The notes under the pieces were generated by a model, which had not been told where the DNA came from, did no database searches, and saw only the letters and a list, made by a program, of their open reading frames with translations. A DNA stretch of 24,113 nucleotides from NCBI GenBank assembly GCA_910592205.1, contig CAJVPJ010000473.1, positions 1-24,113 of the forward strand, given 5' to 3'. The first letter of the stretch is position 1. The number at the start of each line of letters is the position of its first letter. The DNA comes from Paraglomus occultum. Lineage: Eukaryota; Glomeromycota; Glomeromycetes; Paraglomerales; Paraglomeraceae. The position numbers and the translations under genes are program-made. Positions 1 to 15,264 of the stretch are shown here, one piece after another.

Positions 1-1713
1 TTGAGATAACAGATGAGACACATGATTTATATTATGCCGAGGTAAACTATTTACTTATGCGTCATGTTTATTGAATACTTTAAATAATTATTGACTTATT
101 ATGTAACATTTCCACTAGTTATGCGATAAGCATCCAGATATGCTTAACGCGGATGTTTGGGTTACCATCGGATTTACATACAATACAAACGAACAAAAGT
201 ATTGCCTTATAAAAGACTATTCTGAGAATGAATTATGTCTGGCATGTGCACACCGACTAAAGCCCGAGATAAGTGCATTCTGTTATAAGTGTAAAGCACC
301 ACGAATTCCTGATTGGACTACGGGTAACAAGTCATTGGATTCAGTTATTAGAACATCATGGAATTTTACAAAGAATTTTGATGATGCTCATATACAATGG
401 ATAGAATACTCTCTGTTATCAAATGTACAAGAGGCAACATCATTACATCATGGATGCACACATATGGCAGTGTGGTTAATACCAAGAACAAATGAATTGA
501 CAAGAGTGGCACTCAAAAAGATAGTTGACAAACAAAATGATCAGTTTGATTTTCATCAGGTAAATTATTTCAGACATAATAGTAAACAAAGTTTTTTGTG
601 CATTTAAATTGACCAGTTTTGTAACAAATGTATTCATTTACTCAAACATAAACAGCTGACACAGGTATACCAACAATATTAACACCAGATAATATTTGGA
701 TCATTGGAATCACTCAGGAACCATCTACTCAGGAATATTATTTGGTTTTCTACTATGATGTACATGAAATATTGGATAAATTTATACAAATACAGAAATC
801 TGTAGCATACTTATCATTTGATGAGTTTGATGATGAATTCAAAGTGATTGGATCTGGTGGTTATGGAACAGTTTACACCACTCAAATTAGAGAAACAACT
901 GTTGTACTCAAACAGTTTAAGAGTTTTGACAAAATGCCAGAATTATTTATTTCTGAGGTAAGTATAATTGGTACTAGTAATATAATTAGGGTGATAATTA
1001 ATTTGACACTGTATTTTTAATAGTTCAGAAATCATGTCAAGTACATGAACAATCATAGTGGTTGTATTCATGTTTATGGAGTCACGCAAAACCCAAAAAC
1101 GGAAGAATACATGATGGTTACAGAGTATGCTGACAATGGTAACCTTTTGTTTTATTTGGATCAGAATATTAACAATTTGACATGGAAGAGAAAATTACAG
1201 TATTTGAGTAACATTGCATATGCTCTAATGGACTTACATGATACGAGATTAAGGCATTGTAATCTTCATGGCAGGAACATTGTTATACATTGAGAACGTG
1301 CCCGCATATGTGATTTCAGTCAATCAACAAATTTATATTCATGTCAGAATAATCCAACCATTCAAGGCAATTTATCTTTTATTGCACCAGAAGTCTTCCA
1401 AACTCGCAGATTTACCCATAAGTCAGACATATATTCATTTGGTATCATTATGCACTTGATAGCCACTGGTAAACCACCATTTGGAGATAAGCAGTTTGAT
1501 GAAAGATTGATACGTGATATTATGGACGGACTACGACCAGCAATGCCCGACTCAGCACCAGAGGAGTACAAGAACCTTGCCAAGCAGTGTTGTGATGCCG
1601 ATCCTGATAATCGTCCATATGCAGGGGAAATTTGGTTTGGTATTGATAAATTTCATACCCATGATGACAGCACTTGGGATGCCATTTATCATGATGAAGT
1701 AAAACCCTTATGA
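1..1713 (+). pseudogene. Zinc-ribbon plus protein-kinase-like gene, 5'-partial, with in-frame stop
   Basis: The gene enters from the left edge. Exons that keep one frame are <3-41, 119-581, 656-957 and 1024-1713; introns 42-118, 582-655 and 958-1023 are all GT-AG. Exon 119-581 carries a Cys-x2-Cys ... Cys-x2-Cys ribbon followed by a DWTTGN segment, an arrangement I associate with the large kinase family of Rhizophagus. A truncated first N-lobe follows (VALKK, then GITQEPSTQEYYLVFYYD), then a second, nearly complete kinase: glycine loop GSGGYGTVY, VVLK lysine, catalytic loop, IAPE, and a C-lobe to the TGA at 1711-1713. Three lesions are visible. TGA at 1291-1293 interrupts the frame between the catalytic loop and DFG. 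The HRD aspartate is Asn (RHCNLHGRN). DFG reads DFS. I infer a dead paralogue; a truncated product or sequencing error is possible. Upstream exons lie outside the window. Confidence 0.8.
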
Positions 1714-1784
1714 CATCTCGAGGAGAATAAATGTTCTAGTAAACTCGTATCTACAAGATGATCAGCAGCAGGGTATGTCATATT

Positions 1785-1960
1785 TTACATGTTGATGTAA
1801 ACGGAACTAATTTACCATGTTAACATTTTTTGTTTCTTACAATTTGATGCTCAACCTCTTTTTTATGAAATAAATTGTACACGCACTTTTACCAAGTTAG
1901 ATCTTGAATATGTAATGATTTCTTTCTGGAATAAATGCGTAATTACATTCGAACTCTGGC
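1785..1960 (+). repeat. Diverged direct repeat, copy A
   Basis: Shares an ordered series of words with 3277-3412: TTACATGTTGATG near the start, a TTTCTTAyAATTT block, a CTCAAmCyTCTTT-like block, and an ATAAATGC(G)(T)AATTAC block at the end. The copies are in the same orientation about 1.5 kb apart and differ by substitutions and a gap of roughly 13 bases. By eye they look related by descent. They could be ends of a decayed mobile element or a local duplication. No target-site duplication was identified. Confidence 0.45.
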
Positions 1961-2096
1961 CGGATGATGCCTGCCTTCTGAAAATGACCCGCGGGCCGAT
2001 TTTCTTGCTCAACAGAAACTGATCGAGCAAAGCAGGACCCATGTCTGCTCGAAATCTCACAGCTTGACTAAAAGGCATGAAGGAGGCGGCGAGCAT
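1863..2096 (-). other. Relic-like reading frame, possibly from a dispersed repeat
   Basis: A 77-codon minus-strand frame with no intron signals and no known domain. Its middle (around RVIFRRQASSGQSSN) resembles, from memory only, translated fragments that recur in Rhizophagus gene predictions, which would suggest a dispersed repeat. It overlaps direct-repeat copy A at its 3' end. The local sequence is richer in GC than its surroundings. I do not claim a functional protein. Confidence 0.3.
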
Positions 2097-3276
2097 TATT
2101 CCAGATTTTAAAACATTAGTTTTCCGCCGCTTATCGATGTATTACGCGAGAAATGAATTATTAAGCTACTTATTCCCTCCCCGAAAGTCTATCTATCCAT
2201 AAACAATGATGAAATTGTGCAAAATAACATTGATTTGCCATTTCTAAGTCTGGCCGACGTTTATTCTTGAGTTACAATATCACGGACCGAAGAAGCATTC
2301 TTTAGTATATCGTCATCTGCTCATAAACTTTTCTAATCTGTATTCTTCGCCTGAACAGAGCTATAATGAGTAACAATTGTAAGAATTTCTAAGCATCGGA
2401 ACGAACATCTCCCGAATTATTGTTTTCTATACACCATTTTATGTTAACTGGAATTGGCAAATTATGCAAATGTCGGATATCGACAACCAAATAATTTCTG
2501 AAATGGATGAATTACACTAACGGAGAGCGTTTTCAGAGCCCAGTCAGTGCGCGCGATATGTTTAATAATAATGTTATGCAAAGATTCTATTCAAAGTTTT
2601 CCGCCATCATCGCGTTTGTGTTCTTAACACTTTAGAGAATATAAATATCGTTTATCACAATGTAAAATGGGTTGTTATTCCATAGTTTTGTATAATTACA
2701 TGTTAACCCTGTTCGATGCATAGTTTACAAAGTTTTGTTAAATACAAAACACAAAAAACACAACAATTGTTATAGAATGGAAAAGTTTTCACATCTTTCT
2801 CTCGTAAAGTAAAATGTTTATTATTTTTCGTGAAAAACGGCAGAATCGTTCACTAGAGCAAAAAATATTGTCCTGTTGATGAAGGCATTAACCCAATACA
2901 CTGTATGTCTACTCTGACACGCTTCGTTATCCGGCTACACATAAGAGTGACGACGTATTATGAGAGACGAGCGTTTTCATTAGCCAACTCGTACGGTAAT
3001 AACTGTTTATTAGTGTAACAGAGTTAATACATATTAATATAAGTAATAATTTTGATTAGAGGCTGCTCACGACTCGACAGAATAATCGGCCGATATATTT
3101 TTGCAGAATCGGCAGAAACCTAGTTCTGCATGACAATCAGTGAGAATATCTGATCTGTAATCTTACAATCAGTGAATTCATGCAAGTCGAATCCAACCAT
3201 TTGCATTTGAGCCAGTTTTCAGACGGAAAGTAAACTTGCCAACCAACTTAAACTTAAACGAAGATAATTTTTATTG

Positions 3277-3412
3277 TTACATGTTGATGCAAATGACTGT
3301 GTTGACATTGTCTATTTCTTATAATTTAGCGACTCAAACTTCTTTATGTAATTCACTGGTTATTATGAGTCAAGTACTGAAAGAGTATAAATGCAATTAC
3401 AAATACTAGCCA
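3277..3412 (+). repeat. Diverged direct repeat, copy B
   Basis: Second copy of the repeat at 1785-1960, in the same orientation, with the shared blocks in the same order. It is shorter because of internal gaps and ends about 220 bases before the ARPC3 start codon, so it may contribute to that gene's upstream region. Confidence 0.45.
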
Positions 3413-3633
3413 AGAGGGAAGAATTGGTCATCTAAATCCAAATTTCATTGCAGCCACGCGAACATTCGACGTAATAGTTAATAAGAATCGCAGGCATACA
3501 TTCCATTCGATGAACGCAACATCAAAATCAACAAATTTACGTCAGGCCCATCTTTGTGACACCCTCAACTTTGTCAAAGAAATTCGTCTTTTCGAGTTGT
3601 TGGAATAGATTACAAGAAAGTGCAACCGTAGAA

Positions 3634-4863
3634 ATGCCAGTACGTGTTAATTAATGGTCGTGCATTAGATAGGATCTTTAGTGTCTACACGCATTTTGTT
3701 CTCTTTTCTATCGATTTTACAGCGTTCTGACAATTACCACACTACAAATAGGCATATCACTCACAGTTCAACAGTGCAACTAACTATCGCACAGTCGGCA
3801 ATATGGTCTTGTTACCTATAAAGACAAGAGTGAGGGGTCCAGCGCCTCAGGGTAGGTGTTTGAGGTTAGAGGTAAAAGAGTGAATTTGGAAAGTCTGAAA
3901 GCGATGGAGTTGAAATTTTGAAAAGTAAAATATTATTCTATGTTCAATTTGGTACTTTTCTTTTTGGAGTTGATTACTATCATTGGAGTGGGGTTATCAT
4001 TGTCTCGGTTTATTCTATGAACTATTGTTTATGGTTTATTCTTTTCGTCATGTCGACTTTTGATCTATATCAGACTTTATATCGTTCTGGACTTTTCTTC
4101 TTCTCCTGCACATTTAGAGTGAATTTCCCCGGCTCTTTGCCAATTCTGTTACTCTTCTCTTTCCTGTTTCTCTTCCAATTTCCCTCATTTCCCCAATCAC
4201 TTGTAATACAGCTCCACAAGCTCAAGAGGATATAATCGACGAAGCTCTCGATCTTTTTCGAGCCAACTGCCTATTTCGTAATTTTGAGATCAAAGGCAAT
4301 GCGGATCGCGTGTTGATTTATTTAATACTCTTTATCTCGGATTGTCTGAACAGATTGACTAAGAATACAAGTCAAAAAGATGCCGTAAAGGTGTTGAATA
4401 CAAGAGCGTTGGATAATTTTGCGTTGCCGGGTGAACCGCAGTTTCCTTTGAACGCATTATATGCTGCTCCAGCAACTAGAGGAGATAGCGGTAAGGAGGA
4501 TTGGGGAGTGGGGGACGGGAATAGGAAGCGGAAGTGGGTTGGTGATGAGGATCATTCGGGAAGTGTCAATGAGGATTAGTCGACGAGGATCAATTGGGAA
4601 GCGGGATGGTGAATGTATGAGGGAAATGTGGGGAGAATGTTTAGCGATCAGTGAATCGATGCGTCTGTGACGTTACATTCTTCTTTTTTCATCGGTTAAT
4701 CGCTTATCCGCTCTCATTTTCATTAGATCTTCTTCGTCAGTATCTGTCCCAACTGCGTCAAGAAATGGCTAATCGACTTGTTGAGCGAGTGTATGTTGAT
4801 GGACACCCCAGCAAGTGGTGGTTGTGCTTTCAGAAAAGAAAGTTTATGAACAAGTCACTTTGA
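3634..4863 (+). CDS. ARC18: Arp2/3 complex subunit 3 (ARPC3, p21-Arc)
   Basis: Subunit of the seven-protein Arp2/3 complex, which nucleates branched actin filaments at the cell cortex, for example at endocytic patches. Exons 3634-3639, 3752-3851, 4212-4490 and 4727-4863 join without a frame break to 173 aa, close to the family's ~175-178. The first exon holds only Met-Pro; the intron 3640-3751 opens GTACGT and ends AATAG, so the protein starts MPAYHSQFN as in other ARPC3 proteins, which decides the start. Other family blocks are visible: [11 protein letters not shown] and RGPAP near residues 15-32, [44 protein letters not shown], a variable GDS linker, then [13 protein letters not shown] and the C-terminal RKFMNKSL before TGA. 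No lesion is seen. It lies ~650 bases upstream of RSP5 on the same strand. Confidence 0.95.
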
Positions 4864-5508
4864 ACCGGTTAGATGACGCTAGGTGATAAAGGAGCTAATT
4901 GTTTGAAATCTATTTATTTTTGGATGTGTGTAATTTCATAAAATCCTGTTTAGACATGACAAATAAACAGTTATAGTTTAATTGATGTTACACACGTAAG
5001 ACCTTGATGACGTAATCAATGTTTCTACCTATTACACTGTCATTATTATCATTATTATGGTTTTGTTGACGTAGATCGTCAAAATTGGTAGTGCAATAAA
5101 AACCGAATAGAGGAATAACAGGACAATATAACCGAACGAATAACCGACTGAAACACCTTGACGGGAACGTTTAAGACTATTAATAAAACCATGATGTGGC
5201 ATTATAGCCGTTCTGTAATCCCATTAAGTAGATCATTTACTGCAAAAAACTTAGCCATTATAAAGCGTAATGTCATACAGAATTCTTCAAACATTTTGTT
5301 AATTCATTTTTTAGCCCATAACATCGTTTTCTGATTGGATACAACTTACCGCAGTTAACAGGCAAAGTGCACAAGGCAAATCCCGTCCTCGTATTTAGTG
5401 TTTTTTCGTCTCATTTTATAAACCCTTTCTATCTAGTCAACACACAACACGGAATAAGCGAATATTACATAGAAACGATATATATAATCTACAAAATTCT
5501 TACGAGAA
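4864..5508. other. ARPC3-RSP5 intergenic region
   Basis: Holds the ARPC3 3' UTR and the RSP5 promoter and 5' UTR. A short ATATATATAA run lies at about 5478-5487, just before the RSP5 start at 5509, but it is so close that it may belong to the leader rather than be a TATA box. A (ATT)-rich stretch occurs near 5042-5058. No coding exon was found. Confidence 0.45.
4962..4967 (+). promoter_or_regulatory. Candidate polyadenylation signal of ARPC3
   Basis: AATAAA about 100 bases after the ARPC3 stop codon, a usual distance for a 3' UTR. The assignment is by motif and position only. Confidence 0.35.
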
Positions 5509-10115
<4,607 letters not shown>

Positions 10116-11434
10116 ACATTAACACCATATGCAACTAGAAATAAGCTTCCATTCTTTTTTGTCTTTTTTTTTCTTTACCTTTTATTTTATTTGTTCTTAT
10201 TATTGCTTACAGATGATTTGGGAACAACGTAGCAAGAAGGCATTAATTAAACGTATTCAGATAAGCGTTCTGTTCGTTTATCTGATCATTATGGCCATAT
10301 GTTTTAGCAGGCAGTTTGAATTATTAGTACAATTTTTATTATCTTAATTTTTGTGTTGTCACTTGTGCGATTAGTAGTATTTTTATCATTTTTTGTCATT
10401 ATAACCCACAAGAACTATTTTACCACGAGACATTTAGAGAATGGAAGTGACAGTAGAGAGAGAAGATTAGCCTACTACCAACGGACTTGCGGATAGTCCG
10501 AGATATTTATATTGTTCCTTCCTTTTTTTACTTTAGTATATATTTCATCATCTAAATCAAATTTATTACAACCGAAAGTGTTTAGGAATCTTGTTTCAAA
10601 TGATCCATACACATATCATCTACTTTGGTGAATGATGTTATTACGAGAGAGTAGAGGGAAGAGGGAAGAGGGATATTACAGAGATAGGCCTGTCTTTTAT
10701 TCATTCATGGAAGTCTATATATTCTATGCTCTTCCCTTCACAGGCCAATCATAATATAATATTTATGTAATCTCATGTGAATGTTGATATCACGTGATGT
10801 ATGACAATCTGTTCAATCAATGCATAAACCCAAGTTAGCTACCCAATCTTTTTGTTTCTCCCTGTCTCTCTTTTTTTTTTTTTTCCTTTTCATTTCTTTG
10901 TTCCCAGTTTCACAAAATCGATGATTGCTGCACTGTGGCTGTAGAAGCTAACAACAAATTGGGCACAGACACAATTGAGAGGAAGAAGACAACAAACAAG
11001 GCAAATGACTAAATACCACCGGGGTACATATAGAGAAGTCTATGTATATTTATTTATAATAGAAAAAGTATCTACAGAGTATGTATGTATCGAGTGAAAA
11101 AAAATTCTATTTAACAAAAGAAAAAAAAAGAATCGTCTATGTAAATGAGTGGGAGAAAGAGAATAAGGATATTAACAATGAAACCATCTATAAAGATAAG
11201 CTTGGGCTAGTTGACCATATAGACAGTGAGAAAGGAAACAAACACAAAAAATTTTGCAAATAGAAAACCTTGTGCATCAGTGAAACCCGAAGCATGCCTT
11301 ACGGAAAGCGACAAATCTACGATTTTCTGCCTAATGTCGGAAAGTATGCACATTTATAATAGTGCAAATGACCATGATGTTCAACTCCGCACCATCTTAA
11401 CAATACACCATTTTTCACCCCTATCCTGTGACCC
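10116..11434. other. Convergent intergenic region between RSP5 and the DUF1294 gene
   Basis: Probably the two 3' UTRs facing each other. Contents seen: T-rich runs after the RSP5 stop (10150-10210), a perfect 6-bp hairpin at 10482-10500, a GAGGGAA-type run near 10652-10672, a T-run at 10870-10884 and A-rich sequence at 11097-11131. No reading frame here has homology or splice context. Confidence 0.5.
10482..10500 (+). other. Small inverted repeat in the RSP5 3' flank
   Basis: CGGACT and AGTCCG are perfect complements around a 7-base loop, about 370 bases after the RSP5 stop. It could fold in the 3' UTR RNA. A 6-bp stem also arises by chance, so function is only a possibility. Confidence 0.3.
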
Positions 11435-12313
11435 TCAGGATGTGCGTGCAGAAGGCTGAATGCATCCGGCAGGAATATAATGTGCAGGTACTTGCTTGGG
11501 TATATCAAATATAGCATAGAATATGAGCCACGTTAGATTAAATACGGTGAAGAAGAGAGCTTTGATTATAAATGACTCTTTCCGGATTTTGTGACGACAT
11601 GCTGTTGAAACAAGGGAAAAAGAAAAGAGAATAGACATATTCGGGTGAGCGGGTTTACATGACGCATCGCATGCACCGAAACTGCCTCACACAAAAAGAA
11701 TTGCCATATACTAACCGAACATGCTGAACCATCCTCCAAAGACGCCTAGAAAAGATCAAGAGATGGAACGGGTAACAATTTGGTTAGCGTACTATATCGA
11801 GATGCGTTTCGCCTTTTACCAAAGACTTTGATCATCATCATCATCGTCTTCTCTTCTTCTTCTCCTTCTTATTCTCCTTCGTCTTTTCTCCCTTTCCCTT
11901 CACATCAGACTTACCGGTCGTCCATAGCCACCATAACAATTCCCGCTCGGGTGTTCTCCAATTCTGTGATATGGATTGTTGCTTGTCGAACCAGAACACT
12001 AGCCATGTTGCAACATTTATGACGAGTATCGGTGGGAAGAGATTCTGCACTCCTATCACAAAAGCGACTTTGATGAAGAAAGAGTGGACGGAGAAGATTA
12101 CGTATGAGTGATGAGAGGAGAGAGATGATTGGATAGATGTTGGATTACATTCCAACACACAAGTTTCTCACTATAATCATCTCACTATACACTACCTTTA
12201 GAGTCGTAACCATATCTTCCGGTGAGAATGTGTAAAAAAGTGGCTGCCTTGAGTGTAGCGTATGCTAGCCAAAGAGTAAGACCGACACGGATAGTGAAGA
12301 GAAGACGTGCCAT
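11435..12313 (-). CDS. DUF1294-domain small membrane protein
   Basis: Exons on the minus strand are 12313-12196, 12052-11915, 11745-11716 and 11601-11435, giving 453 nt and 150 aa; all introns are GT-AG and the phases fit. Residues 1-32 form a hydrophobic N-terminal segment (ARLLFTIRVGLTLWLAY). Exon 2 gives a second membrane segment and the family signature WFDKQQSISQNWRTPE. The 30-nt exon 3 gives GVFGGWFSMF. Exon 4 opens with the hallmark CRHKIRKESF (CRHK at 97-100) and ends in another hydrophobic helix and a short polar tail. DUF1294 proteins are small integral membrane proteins, widespread in bacteria and present in fungi, with no established role. The exon 2 acceptor is the least certain point; TGATAG is used here, and an AG three bases later would drop one residue. 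It is convergent with RSP5. Confidence 0.8.
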
Positions 12314-12326
12314 GATATAGAGGTAT

Positions 12327-12398
12327 GTGTTTTGTGCGTGTGTGTTGTGTGTTTATGCTATAATGCGTGCGAGCGAGCGAGAGAGAGAGAGAGCTGAG
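12327..12398 (-). repeat. TG- and GA-rich microsatellites upstream of the DUF1294 gene
   Basis: On the plus strand a TGTG-rich run (about 12327-12352) is followed by (GAGC)n and (GA)n at 12368-12394. For the DUF1294 gene this is a CT/CA-rich leader or promoter within 100 bases of its start codon. Pyrimidine-rich stretches near transcription starts are common in fungi, but a regulatory role is inference. Confidence 0.55.
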
Positions 12399-13225
12399 AT
12401 AGAGATGCAAATGTAGATGTGATGTGAATAATGACGAATATCTATCGTTGTTTGTTCAGTGTCTGGGGTAGTTTCTTGTGTCTCTAGATCGTTTTTTTTT
12501 TTCTTGATTCCCACCGACCAGTTTAAATAGTGAGGAGCGCGGGTTATATGAGAATCAATTTAAATACGTGTAATAATAATAAAATATGTAATGATCATTA
12601 TGATCAGTTACAAATCAATGTACAATCTGTGCGACATATCAAACAACAAAAAGTCGTAATAAATAAAAAAATCATAACGATAAACGATAATGGTGTATAA
12701 TCCATTATTGTATTTATTATTTTGTGTCACCAGCCATCAAAATTCTCGCCTGCAACAGAATGCATTCCGACACAGAAATTCTTTTATTGATAAAGAAAAA
12801 TGACACTTGTAAAGATAACAAAAAAAAGTAACAATGAGGGAAACAATTAAATGCCCAGTCAATAACGCTTGCATATATTCAATGTATACAATTATTTGAT
12901 TATTAGTGAAACACCCCAACAATTAGCGACTATCAGATGTTTGGGCTAGTTTTAATCCAGTTCACAAGACTTCGTTCCCACAACCCATCCCGGAAACGAC
13001 ATGCATCAAATTGACCAATTCTCTTTTCCCTTAATTTCCCTTAAGTTCAAAGCCACCGGAGAGCGTACCGAATATTTGTAAATAAAGGAATTTGAATTGA
13101 ATGGGATTAGACGGGGAGGAGATGGGGGGAGGAGAGAGAGTGTTGTGTGTACATAGATGGGTACATGGATGGCAAGTGGCGCATCGTATGATGCAGACTA
13201 TGTGGCGCATACAAACATTGGTAGC

Positions 13226-13279
13226 AAAAAAAAAAAAAAAAAAGAGTATAACGAGTATAACGAGTATAACAAGTATAAC
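13226..13279 (+). repeat. Poly-A run followed by 9-base minisatellite
   Basis: Eighteen A residues (13226-13243) run directly into GAGTATAAC repeated three times and a fourth copy AAGTATAAC (13244-13279). The structure is direct; its origin (slippage or the 3' tail of a retroposed sequence) is unknown. Confidence 0.85.
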
Positions 13280-13524
13280 CTGAACTACAATTACTTATAA
13301 GTAACGTATTATGGATAGTAAGACTATCTAAGCAACATCTGTAGTATTACGTAATGTATTACCATATTACCTTCACTAAATCTAACATTAACCATTTAGT
13401 GATGACGAAATTCAATTATCAAGTATTATATATCATTATTATAATATATATGTATGTGTGATACATATATACATGTATTTTATATGTATCGGCCATTTTA
13501 AAATACCCCGAAATCCGCGAAACA

Positions 13525-13606
13525 GCTGCGAGCTGCGAGCTGCTGCTCAGCTCCCATAATATGCGATGTGGGGTATTGAGTACGACGACGACGACGATGA
13601 CGATGA
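13525..13606 (+). repeat. Short GAGCTGC tandem and CGA/GAT triplet microsatellite
   Basis: A tandem of GCGAGCTG-type units (about 13525-13552) is followed within 30 bases by a CGA run that grades into GATGAC units (13580-13606). Both are simple-sequence repeats; no coding frame is supported. Confidence 0.6.
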
Positions 13607-14485
13607 GATGAAACAATGATTCAATGTAAAAGTAGAAATTACTTTACTGGGACAACACATATAAGTAAAAGTCGTGTGATTCGGTCCTTTGAATATATGC
13701 ACATTTTGGACCTCTCTCCCCCTTGATGCTTTTTCCCTCGTTTATTACTTTCCGGCGGGCGTAATGATTACATATTTACCTCACACCTGTATGTAAGTCC
13801 TTGTTGGGCTTGGCCTGCTTGTTTCAAGAAAAGGTAATATTCTCTATTTTCAAATGAACTTTTAATACAGAGGGAGGAGAAATGTGATCATGCAATGACA
13901 TCATCCCCTATAATAGTAATCACGACATAGTAATCACGACGTATATGAACTACCGCATACGTTTGCTTCTCTTTATCTTTCGTAATTCCCCCTTTTTCAA
14001 ATTCGATTTTCGTATCAGATCTGTCTAACAAGCCTCCCCGTACATAATCAATTCCTGCACGGCGAGACTTTTTTTTCCTTCTGCATGCCTTGCTTCGTGG
14101 GAGACAATGGCAGATGGATAAAACAAGACGACTAAACAGGAAAACAGCACGTTGGTATGAATGTGAGCTACTTACCTTATTAGAATGAACATGTATCTCT
14201 TGATTCGTTGTCGAATAAACCTATAGATACATAGACATATCCTTAATTGATTTTCATTGCTGATGTTGTTACGTGCACACAATGAGCACTCTGCGTGATC
14301 CGCATATCACTGATAAGCTGTATGCAAAAGCTCATATAAGAATCAAGGAGAGTGTTAAGGGGAAAAGGAGAGGAGGGGAGAGGAGAGCGGTTTGGCTGGG
14401 CCGGCTGTAAGCAAATATGCGGAAAAGAAACATAAGCATATGGGTCACAAGCGAAAAGCGTCTTTGTTATTGTTTGCTATGCCGA

Positions 14486-14503
14486 ATTATCCGATCGGAT
14501 AAT
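14486..14503. other. 18-bp perfect palindrome
   Basis: ATTATCCGATCGGATAAT reads the same on both strands with no loop. It could be a site for a dimeric DNA-binding protein. It stands alone, far from any gene I can identify (about 1.4 kb upstream of the phosphopantetheinyl transferase), so its role is unknown. Confidence 0.4.
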
Positions 14504-15208
14504 AATATTTTCAAATAAACAAATAATTTAGATTTCTCATAATGTATGTATGTATGCATACTTGTTTATATAATTACATTATATCGAATTAAGTTAATCC
14601 ACACCAGTTTCGTAATCCTATTTCATGGCTGAGGAGCGTACAGTAATGTACTCGCTTAGTCAATAAATGACCATCCTATGGCGTATTATAATAATTAAGT
14701 TGGGACAATGAGCAAGAGTGAGAAATGGGCAATGAGTATCAATGGTAGTAAAAAATGGTATGGCAAATGATGTTATTTCATTTAAACAGATGACAAATTA
14801 CAGATTATCGCAATCCGTAACTTTTTTTCTCACTTGATTAATAAACGTTACTCTTTTTTTGCCGAATCTGTCCTATCTTTTTTCTCTTTCTTCGTTTGGT
14901 CAAAGTATTGTTTATTAAACTTCAGACAACTGATTGTTTCACAATTAAAAAAAGCCGGTCTAAGACAAAATAGTCTATAGGTCATATGAACAGTAAACAA
15001 GCATCTGTCCTTACACATACACCCCCCCCGTAGCGCACGGGCTATCAGTGGGCTGAGTGGGTACAACCATGGTAAAGTTTTTGATATTCTCGATATGCGA
15101 CAATCGGCGAATATATTTTGTATAATCTCTTGCATCTCTGCATCTCGAGTATCATCTCTTTTTTTCTGTCCTCACATTCTGTTGTTTGTTACTTGCGTTT
15201 GATAGACC

Positions 15209-15264
15209 ACAACCATAACCATAATCATAACTATAATCATACCACAACCATAACCATAACCATA
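15209..15264 (+). repeat. (CCATAA)n-type microsatellite
   Basis: Imperfect six-base repeat of ACCATA/ATCATA units, about nine units. Translated in one frame it gives alternating His-Asn, which explains an otherwise odd HNHNHN reading frame there. Confidence 0.75.

Larger units (their letters stand above)
1714..3633. other. Intergenic stretch between the kinase pseudogene and ARPC3
   Basis: No reading frame here has splice structure or a recognisable domain. It contains the two diverged direct repeats listed separately (1785-1960 and 3277-3412) and a 77-codon minus-strand frame (1863-2096) that looks like repeat debris. The last ~200 bases should include the ARPC3 promoter and 5' UTR, but I cannot place a TATA box or transcription start with confidence. 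Confidence 0.6.

Noticed and set aside
582-664. First reading of the kinase intron with donor at 560
   Set aside because: GTAAAT at 560 leaves the next exon out of frame or runs into stops; the GTAAAC at 582 joins in phase and gives a family-like sequence.
3918-4235. 105-codon plus-strand frame
   Set aside because: It lies mostly in the 360-nt intron 2 of ARPC3; its hydrophobic composition comes from the pyrimidine-rich intron.
11081-11263. 60-codon Lys-rich frame
   Set aside because: A-rich low-complexity sequence in the region between convergent genes; no domain and no splice context.
15001-15080. Possible tRNA near the C-run
   Set aside because: No acceptor-stem pairing and no A- or B-box on either strand.
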